30,568 nucleotides of DNA, taken from positions 1 to 30,568 of the forward strand of contig JAZDLC010000447.1 in assembly GCA_043802345.1 (NCBI GenBank). The letters are read 5' to 3'. Of this stretch, positions 13,520-21,173 are shown one piece after another (position 1 is the first letter of the stretch; each line of letters opens with the position of its first letter). Made by a program: the position numbers and the translations under genes. The stretch is from JAZDLC01 sp043802345 (GTDB lineage Bacteria > Planctomycetota > B15-G4 > JADJEK01). Below the pieces are notes generated by a model that saw only the letters and a program-made list of their open reading frames with translations, did not search any database and was not told where the DNA came from.

Positions 13520-16291
13520 TCAACCGCCGCGGGGCTTCCGGACGTTGACCCTGACCTCCACTGGCTCGCTGCTGCGAAGACCATCGAGGACATGGAACTG
13601 CACCGTCATCTCGCCGGTCCTGTCGGAAGCACGCAGACGGAACGTCGGGTCGTTGCCCCGCTGGCCGCCGGCCTGCCAGCGATAGTGGAGCGGCTGCCCC
13701 TCCGGGTCCTCGCTTTTCGATCCGTCCAGCACGATTTCCTCGCCAGGAGAGGCCGTGACTTCGGTGACGTTGACCACGGCCACCGGCCGCAGATTCCGCT
13801 CGCGGATCGCTGGTGGAACCGCCGGCTTCACGATCGGGGTCTTGCCCGATGCCGGGCGCAGACTGGTGCGAAGCCGGTAGTGGCCCTCGAAACGCTCGCC
13901 GCGAAAGAACGCCTGGTTGAAGTCGGTCAAGGACAGGAAGCAGAACTCGGTCTCATCGCCGCTCACGACCCTGACCAGCAGCAGGCCCTGCACTTCCCAG
14001 ACGTTCGGCGTGAACGCGACCTGACTCTTCGCGCCGCAGAAGGGGTTCCACACCTCGATGGCGCCTTCCACCTCGTCGGTGGCCGCATCGTCCCAGTCGG
14101 GATCGGTGTGGCGCGGAAACTCGAACCGTCCCGAGGCGTCGGTGTGGCCGGTGAACTTGGGCCGGTCGGCGAAGAACTTCACTCCTGCGTCCCGCAGGGC
14201 CGGGTTGTTGGTGACGTGGTAGACGTAAGCGGCGGCGCCCTCGAGAGGCCGATCGTCGACATCGGTGACCAGCAGCAAGTTCCCGAACAGCGGGATGAAC
14301 CAGCCGGCCGTGCCCCAGAATCGCGAACCACGGTAGCCCGCGAAGTGCTGCACCTGCCCGGCATGCGCCGGATGCAGCCAGAGGTGGCAGAAATCCATCA
14401 GCGGCGTGTATGCCTCCCCGCACGGAACGCCGTTGGCCGGCGACAGCGGCAGCGTGTCGTCATGAATCAACGGCAGCGACTTTCCTCCGGCGAAGAGCTT
14501 GCCCTGTCCGTCCTCGAGCAGGACGTTCTCGGGGCGCACGCCGTATCCGTAGAGATCGGGCAGCGCCAGCACGGTGTGGCCGAACTCATGGATCAGGCCG
14601 GAGTCGGGCGCCATCAACTCCGCATGCGACCCGACTGGAAAGCCGCCGTCGAACAGGGCTTCGTCCGCCTCCTCGGGTCGGTCCGCTCCGTCCGGCGGCT
14701 GCGGGTAGATGAGATCGGTGCGAAAGGCGTCGCGCACGCCCACCGGGCTGGTTTCTGGGTATACCGCCTCCCGGAGCATGCGATCCATGCACGACTTCTG
14801 CGCCTCGATGTAGTCGGCGTAGCTGAAGGATCCGACCAGGTTGATCCTGCGCTCGTTGCGGCACTTCGCGAAGAACTCCGGGTCGTAGCTGAACCAGACC
14901 GGCCGCGCGGTGCTGAGGCTCGCGCGCTGGTTGTTGGCTTCACACAGCTCTGGGACCCGGTTCTCCGGATCGACCGTCACGCGCACCCACTCGGGCCGGT
15001 CGTTCCAGGTGGCGGGAAAGTGCACCTCGACCTGGCTGTCCGGAGCCAGTTCGCCTTCGACGGTCCGCTCCACGCTCTTCAGCACGGGGTCGTCCGGCGC
15101 GAGGCGGTCGTCGTCGTCCGTCTCGGCGAGCCACTCCAGCCGCACTCTCACCCCTGCCGGAGCCGGACGGAAACCGGCGTTCCAGACGTGCGCTACCCAC
15201 TCGATAGCGTCTCCAGCGGCGGGTCGGTCGCTGGGCGCGTCGCTGCTGTGGCGAGGCAGGCGGGAAACGTACATCAGATCCAGGTCGGGCTGATCGACGG
15301 TGATCACCTCCACCTTGAACGAGGCCGAGCGGCCGCGGTACTCCGCGGCCAGCGTGCATTCCCCGGGCCGGACGCCACGCACCAGTCCTGATTCATCCAC
15401 TTCCGCCACCGCCTCGTCAGAGGTGGACCAGCGGATGAACGGCTTGGCGTCGAAGTCGGACCAGCAGCCGTACCGCACGGTGAAGTCGGTGATCCTCTCA
15501 CTTCTGCCGTCGCGCGTGACACGAAGGCCGAACTGCTTGGCGTGTCCGGCCAGCACGCGCAGGTCGGACCGGACCTCCGATGGGTCGGGGTCGATGGCGA
15601 TCTGGTGGCACGGCATGGTGCGGAAGTAGTCACGGTAGACCTGGGCCACCATGCTCCCGACTCCGGGATCGAATGCGGCGCGCAGGATCAGTTCATCCAT
15701 CTCCGCGTCCGACGTCCGGTCGCCGATGAACAGGCGGGCGTCGGCCATCCGTTCCGGATCGAGGAAGTCGTTGTCCGCGGCCACGGGGCCCGCCACGGCG
15801 ACCCGGTCGACGAACAGCGGCAAACCCAGCGGCCGCCCGTCGCGCGAGGTCCAGCCGAGAGCAACGTGGTGCCACTCTCCGGCTCGCCAGTCGGAAACGT
15901 CGGCCCGGGCCGCGGTGCGTTTTTTCGGCGAAGCCATCACGAGACGCAGCAGGCCGAGCGCGGACTTCTCCAGCGACAGACCGTTTCGCTCCGGGTCGCC
16001 GATGCGCAGCAGAACATGAGACCTGCCGTCGTCTCCGTTCCAGTCCGGCCGCAGCCAGAAGCTGATCAGGCCCTGTTCTCGACGGAGCAGCGGATGGTCG
16101 ATCGGCGTCTCTCGATCGAGCCTCACGCCATTCCGCTCGGTTCCGGCAACCGGCGCGAGAGGCTCGTCCGGCGCCGCCGAGCGCGTGGTTTCGGGAAGGA
16201 CGGCGTCGGTAAACCACGCGGTGGCGGCGACGGGGTCACTGGTCGGAAGTGAGGGGAAGGCCAGCAGGATCAGGGCAGCGAGCGGGGACAA
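13520..16291 (-). CDS. Secreted multidomain zincin metalloprotease (M64/M6-like)
   Basis: 923 aa. Order: signal peptide (1 to about 23); concanavalin/LamG-like domain (about 65-210, with LISFWLRP and WHHVALGW); a Big-type Ig domain (about 235-332, IRWSTSDEAVAEVDESGLVRG); a CARDB-like domain (about 336-470, VWNAGFRPAP and VRVTVDPENRVPE); the protease core; a carboxypeptidase-regulatory-like segment; and a C-terminal PKD domain (about 840-923, LDGSKSEDPEGQPLHYRW). The core holds HEFGHTVLALPDLYG with HExxH at 568-572 and Asp579. The spacing of Asp at motif position 12 resembles M64 more than M6 (position 11), although PDLY recalls M6. The start codon is TTG with a strong GGAGG 9 nt upstream. Several domains suggest binding to a polymer or surface. 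Divergent from the S9-like gene. Confidence 0.8.
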   Translation of the reverse strand: MSPLAALILLAFPSLPTSDPVAATAWFTDAVLPETTRSAAPDEPLAPVAGTERNGVRLDRETPIDHPLLRREQGLISFWLRPDWNGDDGRSHVLLRIGDPERNGLSLEKSALGLLRLVMASPKKRTAARADVSDWRAGEWHHVALGWTSRDGRPLGLPLFVDRVAVAGPVAADNDFLDPERMADARLFIGDRTSDAEMDELILRAAFDPGVGSMVAQVYRDYFRTMPCHQIAIDPDPSEVRSDLRVLAGHAKQFGLRVTRDGRSERITDFTVRYGCWSDFDAKPFIRWSTSDEAVAEVDESGLVRGVRPGECTLAAEYRGRSASFKVEVITVDQPDLDLMYVSRLPRHSSDAPSDRPAAGDAIEWVAHVWNAGFRPAPAGVRVRLEWLAETDDDDRLAPDDPVLKSVERTVEGELAPDSQVEVHFPATWNDRPEWVRVTVDPENRVPELCEANNQRASLSTARPVWFSYDPEFFAKCRNERRINLVGSFSYADYIEAQKSCMDRMLREAVYPETSPVGVRDAFRTDLIYPQPPDGADRPEEADEALFDGGFPVGSHAELMAPDSGLIHEFGHTVLALPDLYGYGVRPENVLLEDGQGKLFAGGKSLPLIHDDTLPLSPANGVPCGEAYTPLMDFCHLWLHPAHAGQVQHFAGYRGSRFWGTAGWFIPLFGNLLLVTDVDDRPLEGAAAYVYHVTNNPALRDAGVKFFADRPKFTGHTDASGRFEFPRHTDPDWDDAATDEVEGAIEVWNPFCGAKSQVAFTPNVWEVQGLLLVRVVSGDETEFCFLSLTDFNQAFFRGERFEGHYRLRTSLRPASGKTPIVKPAVPPAIRERNLRPVAVVNVTEVTASPGEEIVLDGSKSEDPEGQPLHYRWQAGGQRGNDPTFRLRASDRTGEMTVQFHVLDGLRSSEPVEVRVNVRKPRGG

Positions 16292-16327
16292 GATGCGTTC
16301 CTCCGGTAGCCATCGGTGGAATCCGGC

Positions 16328-16356
16328 ATTCTAGGACCCGTTCGGCTCACTCACAG
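16328..16356 (-). promoter_or_regulatory. Candidate promoter of the zincin gene
   Basis: On the minus strand TAGAAT (16333-16328) is a five-of-six match to a -10 box, with a weak -35, CTGTGA (16356-16351), 17 nt upstream. The predicted start near 16321 gives a leader of about 30 nt that contains the GGAGG ribosome binding site. Confidence 0.4.
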
Positions 16357-16372
16357 GCCCCGATGGAAGCGT

Positions 16373-16401
16373 TTGAGGAACGGATCAGGGGATAGTAACG
16401 T
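16373..16401 (+). promoter_or_regulatory. Candidate promoter of the S9-like gene
   Basis: TTGAGG (16373-16378), a 17-nt spacer and TAACGT (16396-16401) fit a sigma70-type promoter. Transcription would start near 16408, about 70 nt before the ATG. It lies back to back with the candidate zincin promoter. Confidence 0.4.
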
Positions 16402-16479
16402 GAGGGCGAGCACTGGGACATCCTTCCACTCCGGATCGCATGAACCGAATTCGCAACACTCGCAAAGGAGGCTGTTGCC

Positions 16480-17544
16480 ATGAGAGAAGTCGCGGTGAAA
16501 CACCTGTCGATCCTGAGCGGGCTGGTGATCCTCGTTGCCGCCGGAGCGGCCCTGTCGGACGAATCAAACGAGGGGGGCGACTCCGTTCCGAAGCGTCTGG
16601 CACGGCTGGAGAAGAGTCTCGAGAGTCAGGTCTTCGCCATCGAGAAGCTCGAGAAGAAGGTGGATGACATCCTGTGGTTCCAGCGGCTCGGCGACGTGGC
16701 GCGGATCGACAAGGTCTTCATTCCGACCGTCCCGAACCCGCATGAAACGCCGGAGTACGGCATCGAGAACGAGCGCCACCCGTTCAAGATGTACGCCTAC
16801 GTCTTCGTTCCGCGGTCGCTGGACGAGTCAAAGAAGCATCCCCTGCTGGTCTTCCCTCACGGCGGCGTTCACGGCGACTTCACGACCTACTACACACATA
16901 TCATCCTCGAACTGATGGAACAGCAGTACGTCGTGGTTTCGCCCGAATACCGAGGGTCCACCGGGTATGGCCGGGATTACCAGGAGGCGATCGACTACGG
17001 CGGCCTGGAGGTGCAGGACTGCGTCTGCGCGCGCGACTGGGCGGTCGAGATGTTCTCCTTCGTCGACGCCGGGCGGGTCGGCATCCTCGGCTGGAGCCAC
17101 GGCGGCCTCATCTCGCTCCTCGCCGTCTTCGACCACCCGGAGAAGTTCCAGGTCGCCTACGCCGGCGTGCCGGTTTCCGACCTCGTGGCGCGCATGGGGT
17201 ATCAGACCCAGGAGTACCGCGACCTCTACTCGGCCGATTACCACATCGGCAAGACCGCCAACGAAGACGTCGAGGAGTACCGCCGGCGCTCCCCGGCCTG
17301 GAACGCCCAGAAGCTACAGACTCCTCTGTTGATTCACACGAACACCAACGACCGGGACGTCCACGTGCTCGAGGTGGAGCACCTGATCAAGTCGCTGAAA
17401 GCCGAGGGGAAGGAGTTCGAGTACAAGATCTACGACGACGCCCCGGGCGGCCACAGCTTCAACCGCATGGACACATCGCTGGCTCACGAGTCGAGACGGG
17501 AGATCTACGCCTTCCTGGCCCGCTACCTGAAGCCGCAGGATTGA
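16480..17544 (+). CDS. Exported alpha/beta hydrolase, S9 prolyl oligopeptidase-like
   Basis: 354 aa. Serine hydrolase of the acylaminoacyl-peptidase/prolyl oligopeptidase group, lacking the usual N-terminal propeller. A signal peptide covers about 1-26 (LSILSGLVILVAAGAALS). A predicted coiled coil follows (about 37-63, RLARLEKSLESQVFAIEKL), an unusual lead-in. Catalytic triad: Ser206 in GWSHGG, Asp291 in TNTNDRDV, His325 in GGHSF. The oxyanion region is PHGGVHGDF, and EYRGSTGYG is typical of S9. AAAGGAGG at 16464-16471 is a near-ideal ribosome binding site 8 nt before the ATG. With an exported location and no propeller, it could be a peptidase or an esterase; the sequence does not decide. Convergent with the binding-protein gene, 34 nt between stops. 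Confidence 0.88.
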   Translation: MREVAVKHLSILSGLVILVAAGAALSDESNEGGDSVPKRLARLEKSLESQVFAIEKLEKKVDDILWFQRLGDVARIDKVFIPTVPNPHETPEYGIENERHPFKMYAYVFVPRSLDESKKHPLLVFPHGGVHGDFTTYYTHIILELMEQQYVVVSPEYRGSTGYGRDYQEAIDYGGLEVQDCVCARDWAVEMFSFVDAGRVGILGWSHGGLISLLAVFDHPEKFQVAYAGVPVSDLVARMGYQTQEYRDLYSADYHIGKTANEDVEEYRRRSPAWNAQKLQTPLLIHTNTNDRDVHVLEVEHLIKSLKAEGKEFEYKIYDDAPGGHSFNRMDTSLAHESRREIYAFLARYLKPQD

Positions 17545-17556
17545 CCGGCGGGCAGG

Positions 17557-17573
17557 GGAACAGGGTTCGTTCC
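17557..17573. terminator. Small stem between convergent genes
   Basis: GGAAC (17557-17561) and GTTCC (17569-17573) can pair around a 7-nt loop within the 34-bp gap between convergent stops. The stem is short and lacks a T-run, so it is a weak bidirectional terminator candidate. Confidence 0.25.
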
Positions 17574-17578
17574 GGCCT

Positions 17579-19132
17579 TCACAGATCGAGCCGGTACAGG
17601 TCGTGGTCAAGAGCGGGGGGGCGCTGGCCTTCTGGCACCACGCAGAGCCGCTCGGGCGCGTAGAGGGGGACGAGCGAGACGTGCTCGTCGATTTGTTTCT
17701 GGATCTGCCGGTAGATGGCCGGCAGATCGTCCGGATCAGCGGTTCGCGTGGCGGCCAGGACCAGGCGCGTGAGTTCCGGGTCGACGCCGAAGAAGCGCTT
17801 CTCCGCGGCGGTTCCCTGCTTCGGTTCGGGCAGGAACCGAGCGGTGAGAGAAATATACGGGTCGTAGGGGACGCCCCATGTCTGCTCAATGCGCAGGTCG
17901 TAGGCGCCGGCCTCGAGGGCCTCTGTCTGGCTCTCGGGTGAGCCCTGAACCAGCTCCATTACGAGGCCGGACGCCGTGAGCTGGGCGGCGAGGGCCTGGC
18001 CGAGAGCGGCCTGACCGGGGGCGAGCAGGCGGAGCGGCGAGGAAGGAGCCTCCACCAGCGAGGAGGCATGGGCTTGACCGACGTCGCTCGCGGGCCAGAT
18101 GGTGACCGACGGGGCGGCCCAGGTGAGGCAGGGCGTGGCGAAGCCGGACTCGACCTGTTCGATCAGACTCCTCCGATCGATGCTGTCACGGATGCGCCGG
18201 CGCAGTGCCAGGTCGGTCGTGGGACCCTGGCCCAGGTGGAAGCTGAGATAGACCACGGACGAACCGGGGCCCCGGCTGAGCTCGAATCGCTGTGCGAGTT
18301 CGGGGATCCTCTGGCGGGGAACCATCCGGAACCAGCTATCTGCGAGCAGGTCGATCTCGTTCCTCAGCAGTGCGTCGCAGGCCTCATCGGCGGAAAGGAA
18401 CAGCTTCAGGTCGAGCTTCTCCGGACCGCCTCCCTTGAACCGCGTCAAGCGCAGGATGTCGTCGTCCGGCAGCCACGCGTCGAACCGGTACGTGCCCGAG
18501 CCGATCGGCCGGATGAACTGTCCCTCGTTGTCCAGGCTGCCGGGAGCGCGCACGGCACAGGGGTTGATGGCGCAGAGATCCGGCAGGAGCGCGGTCGGTT
18601 CAGAGAAGCGGATGCGGATTTCGCGGTCGGAGAGCGTCGTGATCTCGCGCACGCGATCGCTGGAGCGCAGCCAGGCGTGCTCGGGCAGGCCGACCCAGCG
18701 CTTGAAATGGATGCGGACCGCCTCGGCGTCGACCGGGCTGCCGTCATGAAAGCGCGCGTCCTCGCGCAGCGTCAACACCAACTCTCTGCCGCCATCCTCG
18801 ATGCGCCAGCTCTCGGCCAGGTCGGGCACGATCTTGCCGCTGCCGTCCCGGCGCACGAGCGTCTCGTACAGACTGGTCTTGGTGATGAAACCGCCGCGAT
18901 ACGACAGCGGGTGCAGATTCGGTATCACCGGACTCTTGCCCCGGACAGCGACCGTGAGAGGGCGGTCTCCGGCAGTGCGGCTCCCCGGATCGGGTCGGGG
19001 ACCGGTTGGAGCGCCCTTCAGGCCGGAGCCCGGCCCGACCAGCTCGGTGGCGGCGGCATCCCCGGCGCAAGCTGGCATCCCCGCAACGCAGAGCAGCGCG
19101 GCTGCCCGCCAGAAGACTCCGAAACGCGTCAT
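17579..19132 (-). CDS. ABC transporter solute-binding protein, family 5 (NikA/oligopeptide type)
   Basis: 517 aa. Periplasmic binding protein of the SBP_bac_5 family, which delivers peptides, nickel chelates or related ligands to ABC importers. Family landmarks: NLHPLSYRGGFITKTSLYETLV, LAESWRIEDGGRELVLTLREDARFHDG-type strands, PIGSGTYRF, and LRRRIRDSIDRRSLI. Near the C-terminus TWGVPYDPY (Trp419, Tyr423) matches the NikA segment around its ligand-binding Trp and Tyr, so a metallophore is as possible as a peptide. The signal peptide ends at MPAC (Cys22), a poor but possible lipobox. GGAG precedes ATG 19132 closely. No permease or ATPase gene is in the window, so its transporter is elsewhere or it has another role. 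Confidence 0.9.
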   Translation of the reverse strand: MTRFGVFWRAAALLCVAGMPACAGDAAATELVGPGSGLKGAPTGPRPDPGSRTAGDRPLTVAVRGKSPVIPNLHPLSYRGGFITKTSLYETLVRRDGSGKIVPDLAESWRIEDGGRELVLTLREDARFHDGSPVDAEAVRIHFKRWVGLPEHAWLRSSDRVREITTLSDREIRIRFSEPTALLPDLCAINPCAVRAPGSLDNEGQFIRPIGSGTYRFDAWLPDDDILRLTRFKGGGPEKLDLKLFLSADEACDALLRNEIDLLADSWFRMVPRQRIPELAQRFELSRGPGSSVVYLSFHLGQGPTTDLALRRRIRDSIDRRSLIEQVESGFATPCLTWAAPSVTIWPASDVGQAHASSLVEAPSSPLRLLAPGQAALGQALAAQLTASGLVMELVQGSPESQTEALEAGAYDLRIEQTWGVPYDPYISLTARFLPEPKQGTAAEKRFFGVDPELTRLVLAATRTADPDDLPAIYRQIQKQIDEHVSLVPLYAPERLCVVPEGQRPPALDHDLYRLDL

Positions 19133-19245
19133 CTCTACTCCGTGGAGTCCGGGCTACGGGAGCAACGAACCAGGTTCACTCCACCAACGTTACTCGTTCT
19201 CCTCGTCCTCGTCGACCTGGGCTTCGAAGAGAACGGCTGCCAGCG

Positions 19246-19283
19246 AATGAGCGGAGCCCCGCGTCAGCGAGACTCCGCTCATT
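19246..19283. repeat. 11-bp perfect inverted repeat
   Basis: AATGAGCGGAG (19246-19256) and CTCCGCTCATT (19273-19283) are perfect complements around a 16-nt loop. The repeat lies downstream of the repeat-protein gene (stop at 19331) and upstream of the binding-protein gene, both on the minus strand. It may be a terminator stem for the first or an operator or leader structure for the second. No T-run follows at once. Confidence 0.5.
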
Positions 19284-19293
19284 GTCGAATCCT

Positions 19294-19312
19294 TCAGGGC
19301 CTCAGACCCTGA
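19294..19312 (-). terminator. Candidate terminator after the repeat-protein gene
   Basis: TCAGGG (19294-19299) and CCCTGA (19307-19312) form a 6-bp stem with a 7-nt loop, starting 19 nt after the stop codon of the minus-strand gene. No clear T-run. Together with the larger stem at 19246-19283 it may end the transcript. Confidence 0.35.
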
Positions 19313-19330
19313 CCGAAGGTCGGCGTAGGA

Positions 19331-20770
19331 TTACGGGGTGATGACCAGTTCGAGCGAGTTCGAGGTCACCTTGCCGGCGACGGTATCGACCACGACGACC
19401 TGCTCATAGAAGGTCCCGGAGATCGGCAGCGTCACGTGGTAGCTGACCGCGCCCGCGCCCGCACCCGCGCCCGGCGTCGTGCCGAGGAACAGGAGATGGT
19501 TGACGGCCACGTCGACGGAGCAGCCGCTCGGGAACACGATGTTGCCAGGCACCGAAGTGAAGGAGGACACGAGGAAGAAGTACGCGCCTCCGTCCATGTT
19601 GACGACATTGAGATCGACGGCATCGCCGACGGTCACGCACCCGGTGACCGACATGGTCGGCACGAAGCCGCCGTTGCCCGGGCAGCCGGCGGTCATCTCG
19701 GTGACCGCGCCGCAGGTGGCATAGGTCAGGGTCAGCGTGCTGGTCGCGAGGAAGTCAGCATCGGCGGCGTCATTGACGTCATCGTACCCCTCGAAGAACT
19801 CCATGTGGATCAGGCCGTCCGCGAGGACCGGGATGTCCGGAATTCCGGCGTCGGACAGGTCGATGATTCCACCGCTGCTGAAGGTCCCGGTTCCGGGACC
19901 GCTACCGGTTCCGGGTGTCAGGAACAGGCCGGAGCCGTCCAGATCGGAGCCGTCGAAGTAGATCTTGGGCTCGGAGAGCCAGCTATACCCGATGGTGGCG
20001 ATGGTGACGTCCCAGCCGATGCCGGTCATCACGGAACCCATCCCGCCACTGTCATTGGTGAGCAAGGTGTTCGAAGGATCACCGAAAGCGTCCCAGGACT
20101 GGACGCCCGAGATGTCGATGCCGATCTGGTCGTAGAGGAGGGTCAGTGTGCTGCCCGCCTGGAAGACCGCGTCGACGGCGTCGTTGACGTCATCGTATCC
20201 CTCGTAGAACTCCATGTGGAGCAGGCCGTCCGCGAGGATCGGGATGTTCGGAATCCCAACGTCGGTCAGATCGATGACCCCGTCGCTGCTGTAGGTCGCG
20301 GTTCCGGGACCGCTGCCGCTTCCGGGAGTCAGGAACAGGCCGGAGCCGTCCAGATCGGAGCCGTCGAAGTATATCTTGGGCTCGGAGAGCCACCTATACC
20401 CGATGGTGGCGATGGTGACGTCCCAGCCGATGCCGGTCATCGCAGATCCGGTGCCGCCATCGCTGCTGGTCAGCAAGGTGTTGGAGAGATCACCGAAGCT
20501 GTCCCACGACTCGACTCCGGAAATGTCGAAGAGCACGTAGGCCGCGTTCGCGGTGGGGACCGTGGGATTGATGATCGAGCTCGACCCGCCCGGCGTGGCG
20601 CTGATCGGAGCAATGGTCAGGCTCGAGCCGGGGGTCCTGTCGGCAACGACCGCAGAACTCGAACCGTTCTGCGTAGCGCTGACGGTCGGGCCCGAAACCG
20701 ACTTTTGCGCCTGGGCATCAATGCCAAACGCCAGGAAAACCGCGCTCATCGCAACGATGGTTAACTTCAT
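19331..20770 (-). CDS. Secreted protein with two 137-residue repeats and a planctomycete-type C-terminal module
   Basis: 479 aa, acidic and glycine-rich, with a signal peptide (1 to about 22, cleavage after AQA). Residues about 80-216 and 217-353 are near-copies: ISGVESWDSFGD against ISGVQSWDAFGD, both followed by MTGIGWDVTIATIGY, WLSEPKIYFDGSDLDGSG and a YDDVNDA end. Residues about 360-479 form a separate beta-rich module (MTAGCPGNGGFVPTMSVTGC, a second cysteine pair, and a closing SNSLELVITP strand). I remember this type as the C-terminus of many secreted planctomycete proteins. Function unknown; extracellular or cell-surface structure is likely. GGGAGAG precedes ATG 20770. Its leader holds a 13-nt tandem repeat. 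Confidence 0.85.
   Translation of the reverse strand: MKLTIVAMSAVFLAFGIDAQAQKSVSGPTVSATQNGSSSAVVADRTPGSSLTIAPISATPGGSSSIINPTVPTANAAYVLFDISGVESWDSFGDLSNTLLTSSDGGTGSAMTGIGWDVTIATIGYRWLSEPKIYFDGSDLDGSGLFLTPGSGSGPGTATYSSDGVIDLTDVGIPNIPILADGLLHMEFYEGYDDVNDAVDAVFQAGSTLTLLYDQIGIDISGVQSWDAFGDPSNTLLTNDSGGMGSVMTGIGWDVTIATIGYSWLSEPKIYFDGSDLDGSGLFLTPGTGSGPGTGTFSSGGIIDLSDAGIPDIPVLADGLIHMEFFEGYDDVNDAADADFLATSTLTLTYATCGAVTEMTAGCPGNGGFVPTMSVTGCVTVGDAVDLNVVNMDGGAYFFLVSSFTSVPGNIVFPSGCSVDVAVNHLLFLGTTPGAGAGAGAVSYHVTLPISGTFYEQVVVVDTVAGKVTSNSLELVITP
19712..20533 (-). repeat. Intragenic 411-bp tandem duplication
   Basis: The two 137-codon units (20533-20123 and 20122-19712) are conserved at the nucleotide level. 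Identical stretches around the DGSDLDGSG coding part recur exactly 411 bp apart, for example CGGAGCCGTCCAGATCGGAG at 19930 and again at 20341. This points to a fairly recent duplication or to ongoing conversion. Confidence 0.85.
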
Positions 20771-20784
20771 GAAACTCTCCCTGA

Positions 20785-20808
20785 AACAGGTTGAACAAAC
20801 AGGTTGAA
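20785..20808 (-). repeat. 13-nt-period tandem repeat in the 5' leader
   Basis: AACAGGTTGAA occurs at 20785-20795 and 20798-20808. Read on the coding strand this is two TTCAACCTGTTT units directly before the ribosome binding site of the repeat-protein gene. It could be slippage or a site for translational control. Confidence 0.6.
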
Positions 20809-20895
20809 GAAGCGAAATCCCTCACTCGCTCGAAGAGGGCAGGACAGCCCACGCCTCCACGAGGCGCCTGAACTTTCCCGGCAAACGACGGGGGA

Positions 20896-20925
20896 AGTGT
20901 AGCCGACGTTCGAAAAAAAAGACAA
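20896..20925 (-). promoter_or_regulatory. Candidate promoter of the repeat-protein gene
   Basis: On the minus strand TTGTCT (20925-20920), an 18-nt spacer that includes most of a T8 run, and TACACT (20901-20896) resemble a sigma70 promoter. It would give a leader of about 120 nt. Confidence 0.35.
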
Positions 20926-21173
20926 TGAAAACGAATTGGATCCGCGAGGCCTTCTTGACCGTCCGCCCTCGACGGACCGGTGAGAAGCCGGTGTCATGAG
21001 TATGTAAATTGCTAGTGAATAATAAGTTATGACCGTTCTTCTCGAGGCTCATGCACTGGGAAGGCGGAGGGTCGAGATGTGCCGATTGCGCTGGATGGTC
21101 CCTTGCCGCTCTGGCCTGTCGAGAACCCGGACGATGGCCGGGCGACCCGGCCTGGCCTGAGCAGAAGGTTGGC

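Larger units (their letters stand above)
20771..21173. other. Gene-free region with leader and promoter of the repeat-protein gene
   Basis: No gene is supported here. On the minus strand it holds the 5' leader with a tandem repeat (20785-20808) and a promoter candidate (20896-20925). An A-rich run at 20913-20920 and a very AT-rich island at about 21000-21035 stand out against the GC-rich background. A CCGTC/GACGG stem (20959-20975) lies between them and may help to end the upstream gene, whose stop is at 21174. Confidence 0.5.

Noticed and set aside
13493..15391. 632-aa open frame on the plus strand opposite the zincin gene
   Set aside because: Antisense shadow; the minus-strand frame has coherent domains and a strong ribosome binding site.
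17545..17578. Intrinsic terminator between the S9-like and binding-protein genes
   Set aside because: Only a 5-bp stem and no T-run; kept as a low-confidence feature and not claimed as a working terminator.
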